From the NCBI RefSeq assembly GCF_902506165.1, contig NZ_LR733817.1:6076477-6140476 (forward strand): a stretch of DNA of 64,000 bases, read 5' to 3'. The stretch is from Bosea sp. 29B. GTDB lineage: Bacteria; Pseudomonadota; Alphaproteobacteria; Rhizobiales; Beijerinckiaceae. The notes below the pieces were generated by a model. That model worked only from the letters and a program-made list of their open reading frames with translations, was not told the origin of the DNA and made no database searches. Numbering within the stretch: the stretch's first letter is position 1; every line of letters starts with the position of its first letter. Below, one piece after another: positions 11,534 to 20,012 of the stretch. The position numbers were made by a program, and so were the translations under genes.

Positions 11534-12691
11534 ATGCCCGCCGCCCCGCAGCCTGGCATGAGCTGGCGGCGGCGGGCGCATCTGATCATCGACCGGGGCG
11601 CGGGCGACGATCTCTCGGCCCGGCTCGTCCATGGCGGGCTGGTGGCGCTGATCGTCGTCAACATCACGGCGCTGGTGCTGGAATCGGTGCCGCGGCTCGC
11701 CGTTGCCCATGACCGGCTGTTCCATGGGATCGAGCTGGTCTCGACCGTGCTGTTCACGCTCGAATATGCGGTCCGGCTCTGGGTCGCGCCCGAGCATGCG
11801 CGCTATCGCGGCATGAGCGATTGGGCCGCACGGCGTGCCTATGCGCTGTCGCCGCCGGCATTGCTCGATTTCCTCGCCACCGTTCCGCTCTACGCCGCCC
11901 TGCTCGGCTATGGCGATCTCAAGATCCTGCTGCTCTTCCGGCTGGTGCGCTTCTTCAAGCTCGGCCGCTATTCACCCGGCATGGCTTCGCTGGGAGCCGC
12001 GCTGCATGCAGAACGCAAGGCGCTCGCCGCCTGCGTCGTCATCCTGATCGGCGTCATGCTGCTCTCCGCCACGGCAATGCATTTCGTCGAGCACGACGTG
12101 CAGCCGGACAAGTTCGGCACCATCCCCGATGCGATGTGGTGGGCGATCGTGACGCTGACCACGGTCGGCTATGGCGATGCCTTTCCGGTCAGCCCGCTCG
12201 GCAAGGTCGTGGCGTCGCTCACCGCCGTCATGGGCCTCGTCATGCTGGCGCTGCCGGTCGGCATCATCGCCACCGCCTTCGCCCAGGAAATCCACCGGCG
12301 CGAATTCGTCGTCACCTGGAGCATGCTGGCGCGCGTGCCGCTGTTCAGCGGGCTCAACGCCGCCGAGATCGCCGAGATCATGCATGCGCTGCGCGCCCAG
12401 ACCGTGCGCGGTGGTGGCGTCGTGCTGCGCCCGCACGAGCCGGCACACTCTCTCTATTTCGTCGCCAGCGGCGAGGTCGAGCTTGTCGAACCCGATGGCA
12501 GCCGGCGGCTCGACGAGGGCTGCTATTTCGGCGAGCTCCGTCTGACCGAACTGGCACCGGCGGAAAGCGGCATTGCGGCACGCGCCACGGTCGCAACCAA
12601 GCTGCTCGTCCTTGATCCTGCCGACTTTCGCCTGCTCATGCTGCGCCACCCGGAACTCGCCGCCCATCTCCATCGACTTGCAGCAGTATGA
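11534..12691 (+). CDS. Voltage-gated-type potassium channel with cyclic nucleotide-binding domain
   Basis: 385 residues. A six-helix channel domain occupies about residues 25-255: S4 carries spaced basic residues (LLFRLVRFFKLGRY), then the pore has AMWWAIVTLTTVGYGDAFP with the K+ selectivity filter TVGYGD near residue 215. The C-terminal ~125 residues form a cyclic nucleotide-binding fold (FSGLNAAEIAEI, then LYFVASGEVEL and YFGELRL, with an arginine in AARATV). The layout and several segments resemble the Mesorhizobium channel MloK1. The phosphate-binding cassette has an insertion between FGEL and the arginine, so ligand binding is uncertain. It lies 7 bases after alaS and overlaps the next gene, so it is probably in the alaS transcript. 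Confidence 0.92.
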   Translation: MPAAPQPGMSWRRRAHLIIDRGAGDDLSARLVHGGLVALIVVNITALVLESVPRLAVAHDRLFHGIELVSTVLFTLEYAVRLWVAPEHARYRGMSDWAARRAYALSPPALLDFLATVPLYAALLGYGDLKILLLFRLVRFFKLGRYSPGMASLGAALHAERKALAACVVILIGVMLLSATAMHFVEHDVQPDKFGTIPDAMWWAIVTLTTVGYGDAFPVSPLGKVVASLTAVMGLVMLALPVGIIATAFAQEIHRREFVVTWSMLARVPLFSGLNAAEIAEIMHALRAQTVRGGGVVLRPHEPAHSLYFVASGEVELVEPDGSRRLDEGCYFGELRLTELAPAESGIAARATVATKLLVLDPADFRLLMLRHPELAAHLHRLAAV

Positions 12692-13320
12692 TGCCAATCC
12701 GCCGCACGATCCTCGCCCTGCTCCTCTGTGCAGGCAGCCCTGCCATGGCACAGCAGCCACGGCCGCAGCAGCGCCCGCCGCAGGGTCCGAGTCTCTCGGC
12801 GCCGCGGACGTTGATGGCCGGCGCCATGGCGACCGTCTTCGTCGGCCGCGCCCCGGCCAATGCCCGTCTCGCCATCAGCAGGCCGGGCGATCCGCCGGAC
12901 GCGGCGATCGTCGCCTCTCCGCTCGGTCAGGTCCCGGCACTGTCGCTGCCGGCGCCGGGCGAGGTCGGCAGCTTCGAATGGCGCCTGCTCGGTGAGAGCG
13001 ACGGCAAGCCGGTCATCCTCCTGCGCCAGCCGCTGGTGACGACAGAACCGACTGCGACGCTCGCCGCCCCCGCCCGCGTCGCGCGCGGCAATCCCTTGCC
13101 CGTGCGCGGCATCGGCCCCAATGGCGACCGCGACCGCGTCGTGCTGGTCAAGCCGGGGGCACCGCCCGAGGGGCAGGGGCCGAACTTCTTCCCGGCCGAG
13201 AATGTCGAGAGCACGCTGGAGGCGCCGGCCGAGCCCGGGACCTATGAGCTGCGCTATGTGATGGACGCGCCTCTCACCGGCCCGCGCGTGCTGGCACGGC
13301 GCGAGGTCGTGGTCGAGTAG
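12688..13320 (+). CDS. Secreted hypothetical protein downstream of the potassium channel
   Basis: 210 residues. The ATG at 12688 overlaps the channel stop codon as ATGA, indicating coupled translation. An N-terminal signal peptide is clear (basic MMPIRR, hydrophobic TILALLLCAG, cleavage after AMA near residue 21). A proline/glutamine-rich linker follows. The mature part looks all-beta, with two similar sections: residues ~35-115 and a second domain from TATLAAPARVARGNP, ending with PGTYELRYVMDAP, the look of an immunoglobulin-like or VWFA-associated periplasmic domain. No catalytic motif is seen. Function unknown; its coupling to a membrane channel hints at an envelope role. Confidence 0.78.
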   Translation: MMPIRRTILALLLCAGSPAMAQQPRPQQRPPQGPSLSAPRTLMAGAMATVFVGRAPANARLAISRPGDPPDAAIVASPLGQVPALSLPAPGEVGSFEWRLLGESDGKPVILLRQPLVTTEPTATLAAPARVARGNPLPVRGIGPNGDRDRVVLVKPGAPPEGQGPNFFPAENVESTLEAPAEPGTYELRYVMDAPLTGPRVLARREVVVE

Positions 13321-13323
13321 CGC

Positions 13324-13785
13324 TCAATCATGATCGGGATGCTGACGCGAGCGATAACCCGGCAGCTCATCCGCCGGGATATCGTCCTCGGTGCGCGTGC
13401 CCTCCAAGCGGCATAGCGCGTCGAACCAGGGCGCCCGGCCCTCGACGCCATAGGCATGGGTCGGGGAAAAGGCGGTGGCATCGTCGAGACTGCCGACCGC
13501 GAGCGAGAGCGAGCCCGCGCCGGGATAGCTGAAGCTCAGCGGCGTGCCGCAATCGCGGCAGAAGCCTCGCTCGGCGACCTCCGACGACCGGAAGATCGAA
13601 GGCCTGCCGCGCGTCCAGACCACGTTGGCGGTACGGGACGAGGCGAAGGCGCCGAAATAATTGCCAACGGCCTTCTGGCACATCCGGCAGAAGCAGACCG
13701 AGACCTTGTGCGGCGGCTTCAGCAGCCGATAGCGCACCGCGCCGCACTGGCAGCCGCCGGTGAGAATGGGCGTCGTCACGGTCAT
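13324..13785 (-). CDS. GFA family zinc protein (Mss4/CENP-V-like fold)
   Basis: 153 residues. Zinc-ligand cysteines stand in the family order: GGCQCGAVRY near residue 11, CFCRMCQKAVG near 32, and FCRDCGTPLSF near 76. This is the GFA fold, first described for glutathione-dependent formaldehyde-activating enzyme. Most members have unknown substrates, so formaldehyde metabolism should not be assumed. It ends 4 bases from the stop of the secreted protein gene on the opposite strand, so the two converge without room for a terminator. It appears to be a single-gene unit. Confidence 0.88.
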   Translation of the reverse strand: MTVTTPILTGGCQCGAVRYRLLKPPHKVSVCFCRMCQKAVGNYFGAFASSRTANVVWTRGRPSIFRSSEVAERGFCRDCGTPLSFSYPGAGSLSLAVGSLDDATAFSPTHAYGVEGRAPWFDALCRLEGTRTEDDIPADELPGYRSRQHPDHD

Positions 13786-13889
13786 GTCGGCTCCCGCCTC
13801 CTCGCAGGGTTTCCACGCAACTCGATGCCGTGAGGCAGCAGAGCGCGAAACCCGATACGAGACGCTTATATCGCCTGTCGCCGCGCAGA

Positions 13890-14546
13890 TCAGCCGATGC
13901 GCATCGACAATTCGACATCCTCGGCGAAGGGAATGGACAGATAGCCACTACCGGGCGCGCGCACCCGCTCGAGATAATCCGGGGAGTCATCGGCATTGTC
14001 CGCGACGACGAACGCTCCCTGGCGCAGGCTGCCCTCCAGCAGGCTCAGAATATCGGGGTAGAGCGATTTGGCGCCGTCGAGCAGCAGCAGGTCGACCTGT
14101 TCGGGCAGATCGGTGGCGAGCGTCTTCAAGGCATCCCCTTGCCTGATCTCGACGAGGTCGGCGAGGCCGCCTGCGGTCAGGTGCTTGCGGGCCTGCGCCA
14201 CCTTCGAGGGCTCGAATTCGGTGGTGATCAGACGTCCTCCGCCATTGTCGCGCAGGGCGGCGGCAAGATGCAGGGTCGAGATGCCGAAGGAGGTGCCGAA
14301 CTCGACGATCGCCCGGGCCCGGCTGCTGCGCGCCAGCATGTAGAGCAGCTGACCCGCCTCCCGCGAGACCGGAAGCCAGAGGTCCTTCAGGCGGCCATAG
14401 AGGTCGAGATATTCCGTCTTGCTGCCCATAAGGCGGTCACGCTCCGCCGGAGAGAAGCTCGCAAGCGCAGGGCTGGGCGCTTCGCTCGCCCGTTCGAACA
14501 GCTGGTCCAGGAGGGGTGCAAGCGGGGAAGATGTCAGGGTTGTCAC
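13890..14546 (-). CDS. Class I SAM-dependent methyltransferase (O-methyltransferase-like)
   Basis: 218 residues from GTG 14546, chosen because GGAG sits 7 bases upstream; a longer TTG start at 14585 lacks this. SAM-binding motif I is IVEFGTSFGISTLHLA (about residue 80), the acidic end of strand two is in ITTEFEP, and DLLLLDGAKSLYPDIL provides the motif IV aspartate typical of the caffeoyl-CoA/catechol O-methyltransferase-like group. The likely reaction is methyl transfer from S-adenosylmethionine to a small molecule. It is divergent from a TetR gene over 93 bases, and that regulator is its probable repressor. Confidence 0.85.
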   Translation of the reverse strand: MTTLTSSPLAPLLDQLFERASEAPSPALASFSPAERDRLMGSKTEYLDLYGRLKDLWLPVSREAGQLLYMLARSSRARAIVEFGTSFGISTLHLAAALRDNGGGRLITTEFEPSKVAQARKHLTAGGLADLVEIRQGDALKTLATDLPEQVDLLLLDGAKSLYPDILSLLEGSLRQGAFVVADNADDSPDYLERVRAPGSGYLSIPFAEDVELSMRIG

Positions 14547-14594
14547 TGGAGTGCTCCGGTTAAAAGTCGTTGGGTCTTGTCCCAACCAGAAAAT

Positions 14595-14607
14595 ACGACT
14601 AATTCGT
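14595..14607. promoter_or_regulatory. Candidate operator between methyltransferase and TetR genes
   Basis: ACGA-N5-TCGT is a short inverted repeat in AT-richer DNA near the middle of the 93-bp divergent intergenic region. TetR proteins commonly bind such sites between themselves and their target. The arms are only 4 bp, so the assignment is tentative. Confidence 0.35.
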
Positions 14608-14639
14608 CGCGTTTCCTATTCGCATTGTCGGAGCGTGAC

Positions 14640-15278
14640 ATGGCCGATCAGCCAACCTCCCGGATTTCCTCACGAAAAACGCCGAAGCAGGCGCGCTCGG
14701 CTGAACTGGTCGCGGCCATTCTGGAAGCGGCTGTTCAGGTTCTGGCCAAGGAGGGCGCTCAGCGCTTCACCACGGCACGGGTGGCCGAGAAGGCCGGCGT
14801 CAGCGTCGGCTCGCTGTATCAGTATTTCCCGAACAAGGCGGCTATCCTGTTCCGGCTGCAGAGCGATGAATGGCGGCAGACCAACGCCATGCTGGCCGAT
14901 ATCCTCGGCGATGCCGGCAAGCCGCCGCTCGCCCGCTTGCGAGCGCTGGTCCATGCCTTCATCCGCTCAGAATGCGACGAGGCTGCGGTGCGCATCGCGC
15001 TCAACGATGCAGCTCCGCTCTATCGCGACACCCCTGAGGCGCGGGAGGCGCGCGCGGCCGGCAACCGGCTTTTCGAGAGGTTCATGGCGGCGGCGCTGCC
15101 AGCTGCTTCGACCGGTGAACGCGCCCTGGCTAAAAGCCTCATCACCATGACGCTGAGCGCCGTCGGCAAGGAGTTCTCGGAAACAGCGAGGACCGATGCC
15201 CAAATCCAGGCCTATGCCGACGCCCTCGCCGACATGTTTTGCGCCTATCTGCGCCATCTGGAACAGCCCCATGGTTGA
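14640..15278 (+). CDS. TetR/AcrR family transcriptional regulator
   Basis: 212 residues from ATG 14640. The TetR DNA-binding domain is complete: KTPKQARSAELVAAILEAAVQVL, then FTTARVAEKAGVSVGSLYQYFPNKAAIL (about residues 15-70); VSVGSLYQYF is the recognition helix. The C-terminal domain is helical with no known ligand motif. It is divergent from the SAM methyltransferase gene and most simply represses both. A strong terminator 94 bases after its stop ends the transcript. Confidence 0.93.
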   Translation: MADQPTSRISSRKTPKQARSAELVAAILEAAVQVLAKEGAQRFTTARVAEKAGVSVGSLYQYFPNKAAILFRLQSDEWRQTNAMLADILGDAGKPPLARLRALVHAFIRSECDEAAVRIALNDAAPLYRDTPEAREARAAGNRLFERFMAAALPAASTGERALAKSLITMTLSAVGKEFSETARTDAQIQAYADALADMFCAYLRHLEQPHG

Positions 15279-15371
15279 AGCTCGGGCGGCATACGCCAGA
15301 TCTCGCCGGACCGGATCCTGGAGATGCACGCAGTTGCGCCCGGAAGCGGGCGCCGCTTGCGCGCAACAAAA

Positions 15372-15396
15372 AAGCCCGGCCAGAACGGCCGGGCTT
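15372..15396. terminator. Bidirectional rho-independent terminator between tetR and icd
   Basis: AAGCCCGGCC, loop AGAAC, GGCCGGGCTT: a perfect 10-bp stem, with an A-run before it and a T-run after it. It can therefore terminate both the plus-strand tetR transcript and the minus-strand icd transcript. Confidence 0.93.
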
Positions 15397-15423
15397 CTCT
15401 TTTTGCAACCGGGCTAGCGCCGC

Positions 15424-16638
15424 TTACGCGCTCATCGCCTTGCGCAGGTTGTCGCTGACCTTGTCGAGGAAGCCGGTGGTCGAGAGGAACTTCTGGTCGG
15501 GGCCGACCAGCAGCGCCAGGTCCTTGGTCATGTCGCCAGCCTCGACGGTGTCGACCGTGACCTTCTCCAGCAGCTGCGCGAACTTGGCGAGCTCGGCATT
15601 GTTGTCGAGCTTGGCGCGGTGCGACAGGCCGCGGGTCCAGGCGAAGATCGAGGCGATCGAGTTGGTCGAGGTCTCCTTGCCCTTCTGGTGCTCACGGTAG
15701 TGGCGGGTCACCGTGCCGTGGGCGGCCTCGGCCTCGACGGTCTTGCCGTCCGGCGTCATCAGCACCGAGGTCATCAGGCCGAGCGAGCCGAAGCCCTGCG
15801 CCACCGTGTCCGACTGCACGTCGCCATCGTAGTTCTTGCAGGCCCAGACATAGCCACCCGACCACTTCATCGCCGACGCCACCATGTCGTCGATCAGACG
15901 GTGCTCATAGGTGATGCCGAGCTTGTCGAACTCCGCCTTGAACTCGGCGTCGTAAATCTCCTGGAAGATGTCCTTGAAGCGCCCGTCATAGGTCTTGAGG
16001 ATGGTGTTCTTGGTCGAGAGATAGACCGGGTACTTGCGGAGCAAGCCGTAGTTCAGCGAAGCGCGGGCGAAATCGCGGATCGAGTCGTCGAGATTGTACA
16101 TCGCCATGGCGACACCGGCGTCCGGGGCCTTGAAGACCTCCTTCTCGATGACGTTGCCGTCCTCGCCGACGAACTTGATCGAGAGCGTGCCCTTGCCGGG
16201 GAACTTGAAGTCGGTGGCGCGATACTGGTCGCCATAGGCATGGCGGCCGATGACGATCGGCTGGGTCCAGCCGGGAACCAGACGCGGCACATTCTTGCAG
16301 ATGATCGGCTCGCGGAAGATCACGCCGCCGAGGATGTTGCGGATCGTGCCGTTCGGGCTCTTCCACATCGACTTGAGGTTGAACTCCGTCACGCGCGCCT
16401 CATCCGGCGTGATCGTGGCGCACTTGACCGCGACGCCATGCTTCTTGGTGGCGTTGGCGGCGTCGATCGTGACCTGGTCGTCGGTGGCATCGCGGTTCTG
16501 GACCGAGAGGTCGAAATAATCGAGCTCAAGGTCGAGATACGGGAAGATCAGCTTGTCCTTGATATGCTGCCAGATGATGCGGGTCATCTCGTCGCCGTCC
16601 ATGTCGACGACCGGGTTGGCGACCTTGATCTTGCTCAT
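15424..16638 (-). CDS. icd: NADP-dependent isocitrate dehydrogenase
   Basis: 404 residues, the length of the homodimeric IDH subfamily shared by alphaproteobacteria and eukaryotes rather than the E. coli type. It oxidises and decarboxylates isocitrate to 2-oxoglutarate in the TCA cycle, making NADPH. Visible: the N-terminal [14 protein letters not shown], the substrate-binding [13 protein letters not shown] region near residue 95, the metal-binding aspartates around [17 protein letters not shown] (near 270), and the nucleotide-binding [16 protein letters not shown] near 310. The ATG follows a GGGG-containing leader. Its 3' end faces the bidirectional terminator. The 216 bases upstream up to the next gene hold its promoter but no other feature that I could identify. 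Confidence 0.97.
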   Translation of the reverse strand: MSKIKVANPVVDMDGDEMTRIIWQHIKDKLIFPYLDLELDYFDLSVQNRDATDDQVTIDAANATKKHGVAVKCATITPDEARVTEFNLKSMWKSPNGTIRNILGGVIFREPIICKNVPRLVPGWTQPIVIGRHAYGDQYRATDFKFPGKGTLSIKFVGEDGNVIEKEVFKAPDAGVAMAMYNLDDSIRDFARASLNYGLLRKYPVYLSTKNTILKTYDGRFKDIFQEIYDAEFKAEFDKLGITYEHRLIDDMVASAMKWSGGYVWACKNYDGDVQSDTVAQGFGSLGLMTSVLMTPDGKTVEAEAAHGTVTRHYREHQKGKETSTNSIASIFAWTRGLSHRAKLDNNAELAKFAQLLEKVTVDTVEAGDMTKDLALLVGPDQKFLSTTGFLDKVSDNLRKAMSA

Positions 16639-16854
16639 GTGATGCGACCCCTGCTCTGGTCAGTCTGGAACGATTGCAGGCAGCAGCAGAGCGCCACCAC
16701 CGGCCCGCGCGCTTCCTAGCGGGTTCCGCTGCCAGGGGGAAGCCGGCCTTTTGGGCAACGGGCTGGTGGCTGCTGCGGCGGTGAGCGTGTCAACGCAGGG
16801 CGCCCCGCCGGCCAACGCAGTTGGCAACGCTGCGAACCGATTTAGATTGGAGCC

Positions 16855-17574
16855 ATGACAAGCTCATCTTCTCCCTTCGCCCTCGTAACCGGTGGCACCC
16901 GTGGCATCGGCGCCGGCGCCGCGCTCGCACTTGCCGAGGCCGGCTACCAGGTCCTCGCCACCGGCCTCACCGAGGACGAGGTTGCGGCGTCGCCCGCCCA
17001 TGCCGCGATCCGCCATGCCCGGCTCGACGTCACCAGCGATGCGCAGGTCGCGGCGATCATCGCTGGCTGCCAACGTATCGACGCGCTGGTGAACTGCGCC
17101 GGCATGATCCAGCGCGGCGGCAAGGAGTTCGAGATCGAGGCCTTCCGACTGACGGTCGAGGTCAATCTCTCCGGCTCGATGCGCATGTGCCTGGCGGCGA
17201 AGGACAAGCTCGCCCAGGCCAAGGGCGCGATCGTCAACACCGCCTCGATGCTGACCTTCCACGGCTCGGCCTATGCGCCGGGCTATGCCGCCTCGAAGGG
17301 CGGCGTCGGCCAGTTGACCAAATCGCTCGCCGCTGCCTGGGCGCCGGACGGCATCCGCGTCAACGCGGTCGCGCCCGGCTGGATCGCGACCGAGTTGACC
17401 AGACCGCTCGTCGAAGATGCCGCCCGCTCCGCCCCGATCCTGTCGCGCACCCCGATGAACCGCTGGGGCGAGCCGGGCGATGTCGGCGGCGCGGTGCTGT
17501 TCCTGCTCTCGGATGCCGCCCGCTTCATCACCGGCACGATCCTGCCGGTCGACGGCGGCTATCTCGCGGTCTGA
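16855..17574 (+). CDS. Short-chain dehydrogenase/reductase (SDR)
   Basis: 239 residues. All classical SDR elements are present: the cofactor motif TGGTRGIG at residues 12-19, NCAG near 82, the catalytic serine in NTASM near 127, and YAASK giving the Tyr and Lys near 143. VDGGYLAV is the usual C-terminus. It is an NAD(P)-dependent oxidoreductase of a hydroxyl or keto substrate; the specificity cannot be read. A cupin dioxygenase gene lies 203 bases downstream on the same strand, separated by two palindromic repeats, so co-transcription is possible but unproven. Confidence 0.9.
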   Translation: MTSSSSPFALVTGGTRGIGAGAALALAEAGYQVLATGLTEDEVAASPAHAAIRHARLDVTSDAQVAAIIAGCQRIDALVNCAGMIQRGGKEFEIEAFRLTVEVNLSGSMRMCLAAKDKLAQAKGAIVNTASMLTFHGSAYAPGYAASKGGVGQLTKSLAAAWAPDGIRVNAVAPGWIATELTRPLVEDAARSAPILSRTPMNRWGEPGDVGGAVLFLLSDAARFITGTILPVDGGYLAV

Positions 17575-17580
17575 AAGACC

Positions 17581-17633
17581 TAGAGCAGGATGCGAAAAAG
17601 TGGAAACCGGTTTTTCGCAGAAATCCTGCTCTA
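17581..17633. repeat. Palindromic intergenic element, type A first unit
   Basis: An 11-bp outer arm TAGAGCAGGAT pairs perfectly with ATCCTGCTCTA (17623-17633); inside it GCGAAAAA (17592-17599) pairs with TTTTTCGC (17611-17618). The double-stem form and extragenic position are those of a REP-type dispersed repeat. It begins 6 bases after the SDR stop and might also stop or stabilise that message. Confidence 0.8.
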
Positions 17634-17646
17634 AACTCTTAGAATC

Positions 17647-17695
17647 GATCACGTTTTATGATTTTGGATCGATCCGATCCAAAATCATCGTGATC
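17647..17695. repeat. Palindromic intergenic element, type A second unit
   Basis: Outer arms GATCACG / CGTGATC enclose the 13-bp perfect stem TGATTTTGGATCG / CGATCCAAAATCA around a 3-base loop. It stands 13 bases after the preceding palindrome, so the two may form one composite dispersed element. Confidence 0.8.
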
Positions 17696-17777
17696 TAGAA
17701 ACATCAACGATCTGGCAGCGTTTCCTGAATCGACCGCCCAGCCAGCTGAATCAGAAGCTCAACCGGAGGAAACAGCG

Positions 17778-18323
17778 ATGAACAAGGTCAGCCCGGTCCC
17801 CGTCCAGGTCAGCACCGAAGAGCGCTGGACCCCCTATCGGCATCCGCAGCCGAAAGATTCCCCGCCGGAATTGATCGTGCCGAACGTCATCCCGGAGGAT
17901 GAGCGCGTCTGGGTACCGGTCGACGACAATGTCTGGTTCCGGCCGCTCTGCCTGTCAGTGACGCGCGGCTACTGGATGAATCTGCTGCGCGTGCGCCGCG
18001 CCGGCGTGCTCTCGCGCCACCGCCATCCCCAGCCCGTCCATGGTTATGTGCTACGGGGAAAGTGGCGCTATCTCGAACATGACTGGACCGCGACAGAGGG
18101 CTCCTATGTCTACGAGGCGCCCGGCGAGACCCATACGCTGGTGGTTGACCCCGATGTCGAGGAGATGATCACCATGTTCCAGGTCAATGGCGCGATGATC
18201 TATGTCGACCCCGACGGCAAATGCCTCGGCTATGATGACGTCTTCACCCGGCTCGACAAATGCCGGGCGCATTACGCCACCAACGGGCTCGGAGCAGACT
18301 ACGCCGACCAGTTCATCCGCTGA
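17778..18323 (+). CDS. Cupin dioxygenase, 2,4'-dihydroxyacetophenone dioxygenase-like
   Basis: 181 residues, one cupin domain. Metal-binding pattern: SRHRHPQPVHGYVLRGKW near residue 75, with the paired histidines, then GETHTLVV near 115 for the second cupin motif. The overall sequence, including RPLCLSVTRGYWMNLLRVRR and DVEEMITMFQVNGAMIYVD, resembles 2,4'-dihydroxyacetophenone dioxygenases. These iron enzymes cleave a C-C bond next to a carbonyl to give an aromatic acid and formate. The exact substrate here is inference. A GGAGG ribosome site precedes ATG 17778. The upstream SDR could act in the same degradation route. Confidence 0.8.
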   Translation: MNKVSPVPVQVSTEERWTPYRHPQPKDSPPELIVPNVIPEDERVWVPVDDNVWFRPLCLSVTRGYWMNLLRVRRAGVLSRHRHPQPVHGYVLRGKWRYLEHDWTATEGSYVYEAPGETHTLVVDPDVEEMITMFQVNGAMIYVDPDGKCLGYDDVFTRLDKCRAHYATNGLGADYADQFIR

Positions 18324-18347
18324 TCGGGCCGCTCTGCAAATCAGCCC

Positions 18348-19259
18348 TCAACGGCCGATCACCGCGTCGATCAGCTGCGGATCACGCACGAACGGCGCGG
18401 CCTTTCCAGTAAAGACAGCCGCTGCCGCCTTGTCGCTTGCGAGCTGCCAGCGCAGCCAGGCGGTGACATAGGGCAGGAAGGCGCCGATGCCGGTCCGGCA
18501 CCCGATGGCGAAGAGCTGGCAGCCCGGCTGGCCCTGGATGTCGTTGTGATCGGCGCCGGCCACCGCAGCCTTGGCGCGCAGGCGCCCGGCCGGAACCTCG
18601 CTGAAATAGCCGTCGATCATCTCGGGCGACGACAGCGGGTCGTTCTCGCCGGACAGGAACAGGATCGATTGCTTCTCCTGCAGACCCGTCGGGATCGCCG
18701 CGCAATGTTCTTTGTTGCACAGGCGGCGGCCAGGCAGGTCGATCAGGATGGTGGTGCCAATCTGCGAAGACGTCGCCGCTGTCGCGTTGAAGGCGCCCGA
18801 AGCGCCCTGCGAATGCCCGATCGCAGCGATGCGCCTGCGATCCGCCAGCGGCGCCAGTTCGCTCCGCTCGAGCAGTGCGAGCGCATCGAGCAGCGTTTCG
18901 CCGGTGCCGACACTGGAATCGCGCGTCGCGACCACGATTATCCCCCAGGACGCCAGATGCCGCAGCAGGAAGGCGTACTTCTCCGGCTTTGCCCAAGTGC
19001 CGTTGCCCCAGGTCACGATCGGGAAGATCTCGCCGGCACGTCTTGCACGCGGCAGGTAGACCTCGACGCCGTTGCCTTTGCTGTCGCAGCACAGCGGCTT
19101 TTCGATCGTGCCGACCTCGTAAGGGCCGGCCTTCTCGAAGCGCTCTGCCCCACGGCTCTGCGCTTGGGCAGGGCTGGGCGCCAAGGCGGCTGGGAGTAGT
19201 CCCAGCCACGCCATCAATACGATGCGGGCCGCGCGCGGGCCGATCCAGACGATATCCAT
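18348..19259 (-). CDS. Secreted alpha/beta hydrolase
   Basis: 303 residues from ATG 19259. A signal peptide is visible (hydrophobic IVLMAWLGLLPAALA, cleavage near AQA, residue ~33). The mature protein has the alpha/beta hydrolase order: an oxyanion-type VTWGNGT near residue 82, nucleophile elbow GHSQGA with Ser150, an acidic candidate in LSGENDPLSS, and a histidine in AGADHND. Cysteine pairs such as LCCDS and LCNKEHC may form disulfides. It is probably a periplasmic or extracellular esterase related to the chlorophyllase/cutinase-like group; the substrate is unknown. It converges on the dioxygenase gene with 24 bases between. Confidence 0.85.
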   Translation of the reverse strand: MDIVWIGPRAARIVLMAWLGLLPAALAPSPAQAQSRGAERFEKAGPYEVGTIEKPLCCDSKGNGVEVYLPRARRAGEIFPIVTWGNGTWAKPEKYAFLLRHLASWGIIVVATRDSSVGTGETLLDALALLERSELAPLADRRRIAAIGHSQGASGAFNATAATSSQIGTTILIDLPGRRLCNKEHCAAIPTGLQEKQSILFLSGENDPLSSPEMIDGYFSEVPAGRLRAKAAVAGADHNDIQGQPGCQLFAIGCRTGIGAFLPYVTAWLRWQLASDKAAAAVFTGKAAPFVRDPQLIDAVIGR

Positions 19260-19349
19260 AGGCTGCAACTCCGACGTGCTGGAACGCCCCGGCAAACGCG
19301 GAGATGCATGACTGTGTTTCGGCTTTTTTGAAGGCGCCCTGCGCCGGCG

Positions 19350-19757
19350 TCAGCGCCCGAGCTTCGCCAGCTCGACTGCGGCGCGCAATTCGATATGGGC
19401 GAGGACCTCGTCGAGGCGCGGATCGTCGGTCGCCTCACGCCGCGCTGACAGCATCGCCTTCAGCCGCTCGAGTTCGGCCGGCGAGACGCGCCCGGAAAGC
19501 AGGGCAGCCTTGAGCCGGTCGAGCCCGTCGAGCAGATCGTGGCCGCGCCGGGCCTGGCGCCGCTTGCGCTCCTGCCCGTCCTCCTCGGCCTGAACCGCGA
19601 GCAGCCCGTCGAGCGAGCCGGCATGGCTGACGGCCCCGCCCTGTGCTGCACCAGCGCTCTCGCGCGCCGGCAGGCGGAAGTTCGAGCCGCCGGTCGTGCC
19701 GCTGCGACTGGTCGACGTGGTCGAGGAGATCGGGCTGCGCTGGTCGATGCGGATCAT
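19350..19757 (-). CDS. fliX: Flagellar assembly regulator FliX
   Basis: 135 residues from ATG 19757; the frame stays open far upstream, but the protein family begins at this MIRIDQRSPIS segment. The C-terminal half (about residues 60-135) has the conserved arrangement RGHDLLDGLDRLKAALLSG, then DDPRLDEVLAHIELRAAVELAK, typical of FliX. In Caulobacter FliX couples early flagellar assembly to the sigma-54 activator FlbD. It is divergent from flgI, as in Caulobacter, and a weak sigma-54-like element lies before it at 19790-19805. flbD itself is not in the window. Confidence 0.9.
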   Translation of the reverse strand: MIRIDQRSPISSTTSTSRSGTTGGSNFRLPARESAGAAQGGAVSHAGSLDGLLAVQAEEDGQERKRRQARRGHDLLDGLDRLKAALLSGRVSPAELERLKAMLSARREATDDPRLDEVLAHIELRAAVELAKLGR

Positions 19758-19789
19758 CACGCTCTCGCAAGGTCGGCCTGAAAAGGCGC

Positions 19790-19805
19790 TGCACGAACGC
19801 TGCCC
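19790..19805 (-). promoter_or_regulatory. Weak sigma-54-like promoter for fliX
   Basis: On the minus strand GGGCAGCGTTCGTGCA has the required GG-N10-GC spacing of a -24/-12 promoter and ends in TGCA, but the -24 element is GGGCAG instead of TGGCAC. The start site would lie about 20 bases before the fliX ATG. Confidence 0.4.
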
Positions 19806-19852
19806 GACCCACTTCCTTGTGCCGGCAACGTGGTTAACGAGCGGTAAACCAC

Positions 19853-19869
19853 CCGGCAGGATTTGCCGG
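19853..19869. promoter_or_regulatory. 17-bp palindrome, probable FlbD-type enhancer between fliX and flgI
   Basis: CCGGCAGGATTTGCCGG: 6-bp arms CCGGCA/TGCCGG around GGATT. It differs by one base from the palindrome at 33557-33573 before flgE. Its centre is about 103 bp before the -24 element of the flgI promoter and 57 bp before that of fliX. Caulobacter FlbD binds comparable ftr sites about 100 bp upstream of sigma-54 promoters; the identity of the binding protein here is inferred. Confidence 0.7.
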
Positions 19870-19961
19870 GGCGGCAGCTTTGCACCGGCCACCCTTCCCT
19901 GAGCAATCAGGCCGCTCATCTCTAAAATCCTGATTAAAAAGCGTTTTCGCTTTCTCTCGAA

Positions 19962-19979
19962 TTGGCACGCTCTTCGCAA
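19962..19979 (+). promoter_or_regulatory. Sigma-54 promoter of flgI
   Basis: TTGGCACGCTCTTCGCAA matches the -24/-12 consensus: TGGCACG, correct GG-N10-GC spacing, and a TCGCA -12 element. Transcription would start near 19989, leaving a ~24-base leader before flgI. Confidence 0.82.
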
Positions 19980-20012
19980 CGGCGTGGCGACATCAGATTC
20001 AACCGGTGCCAA

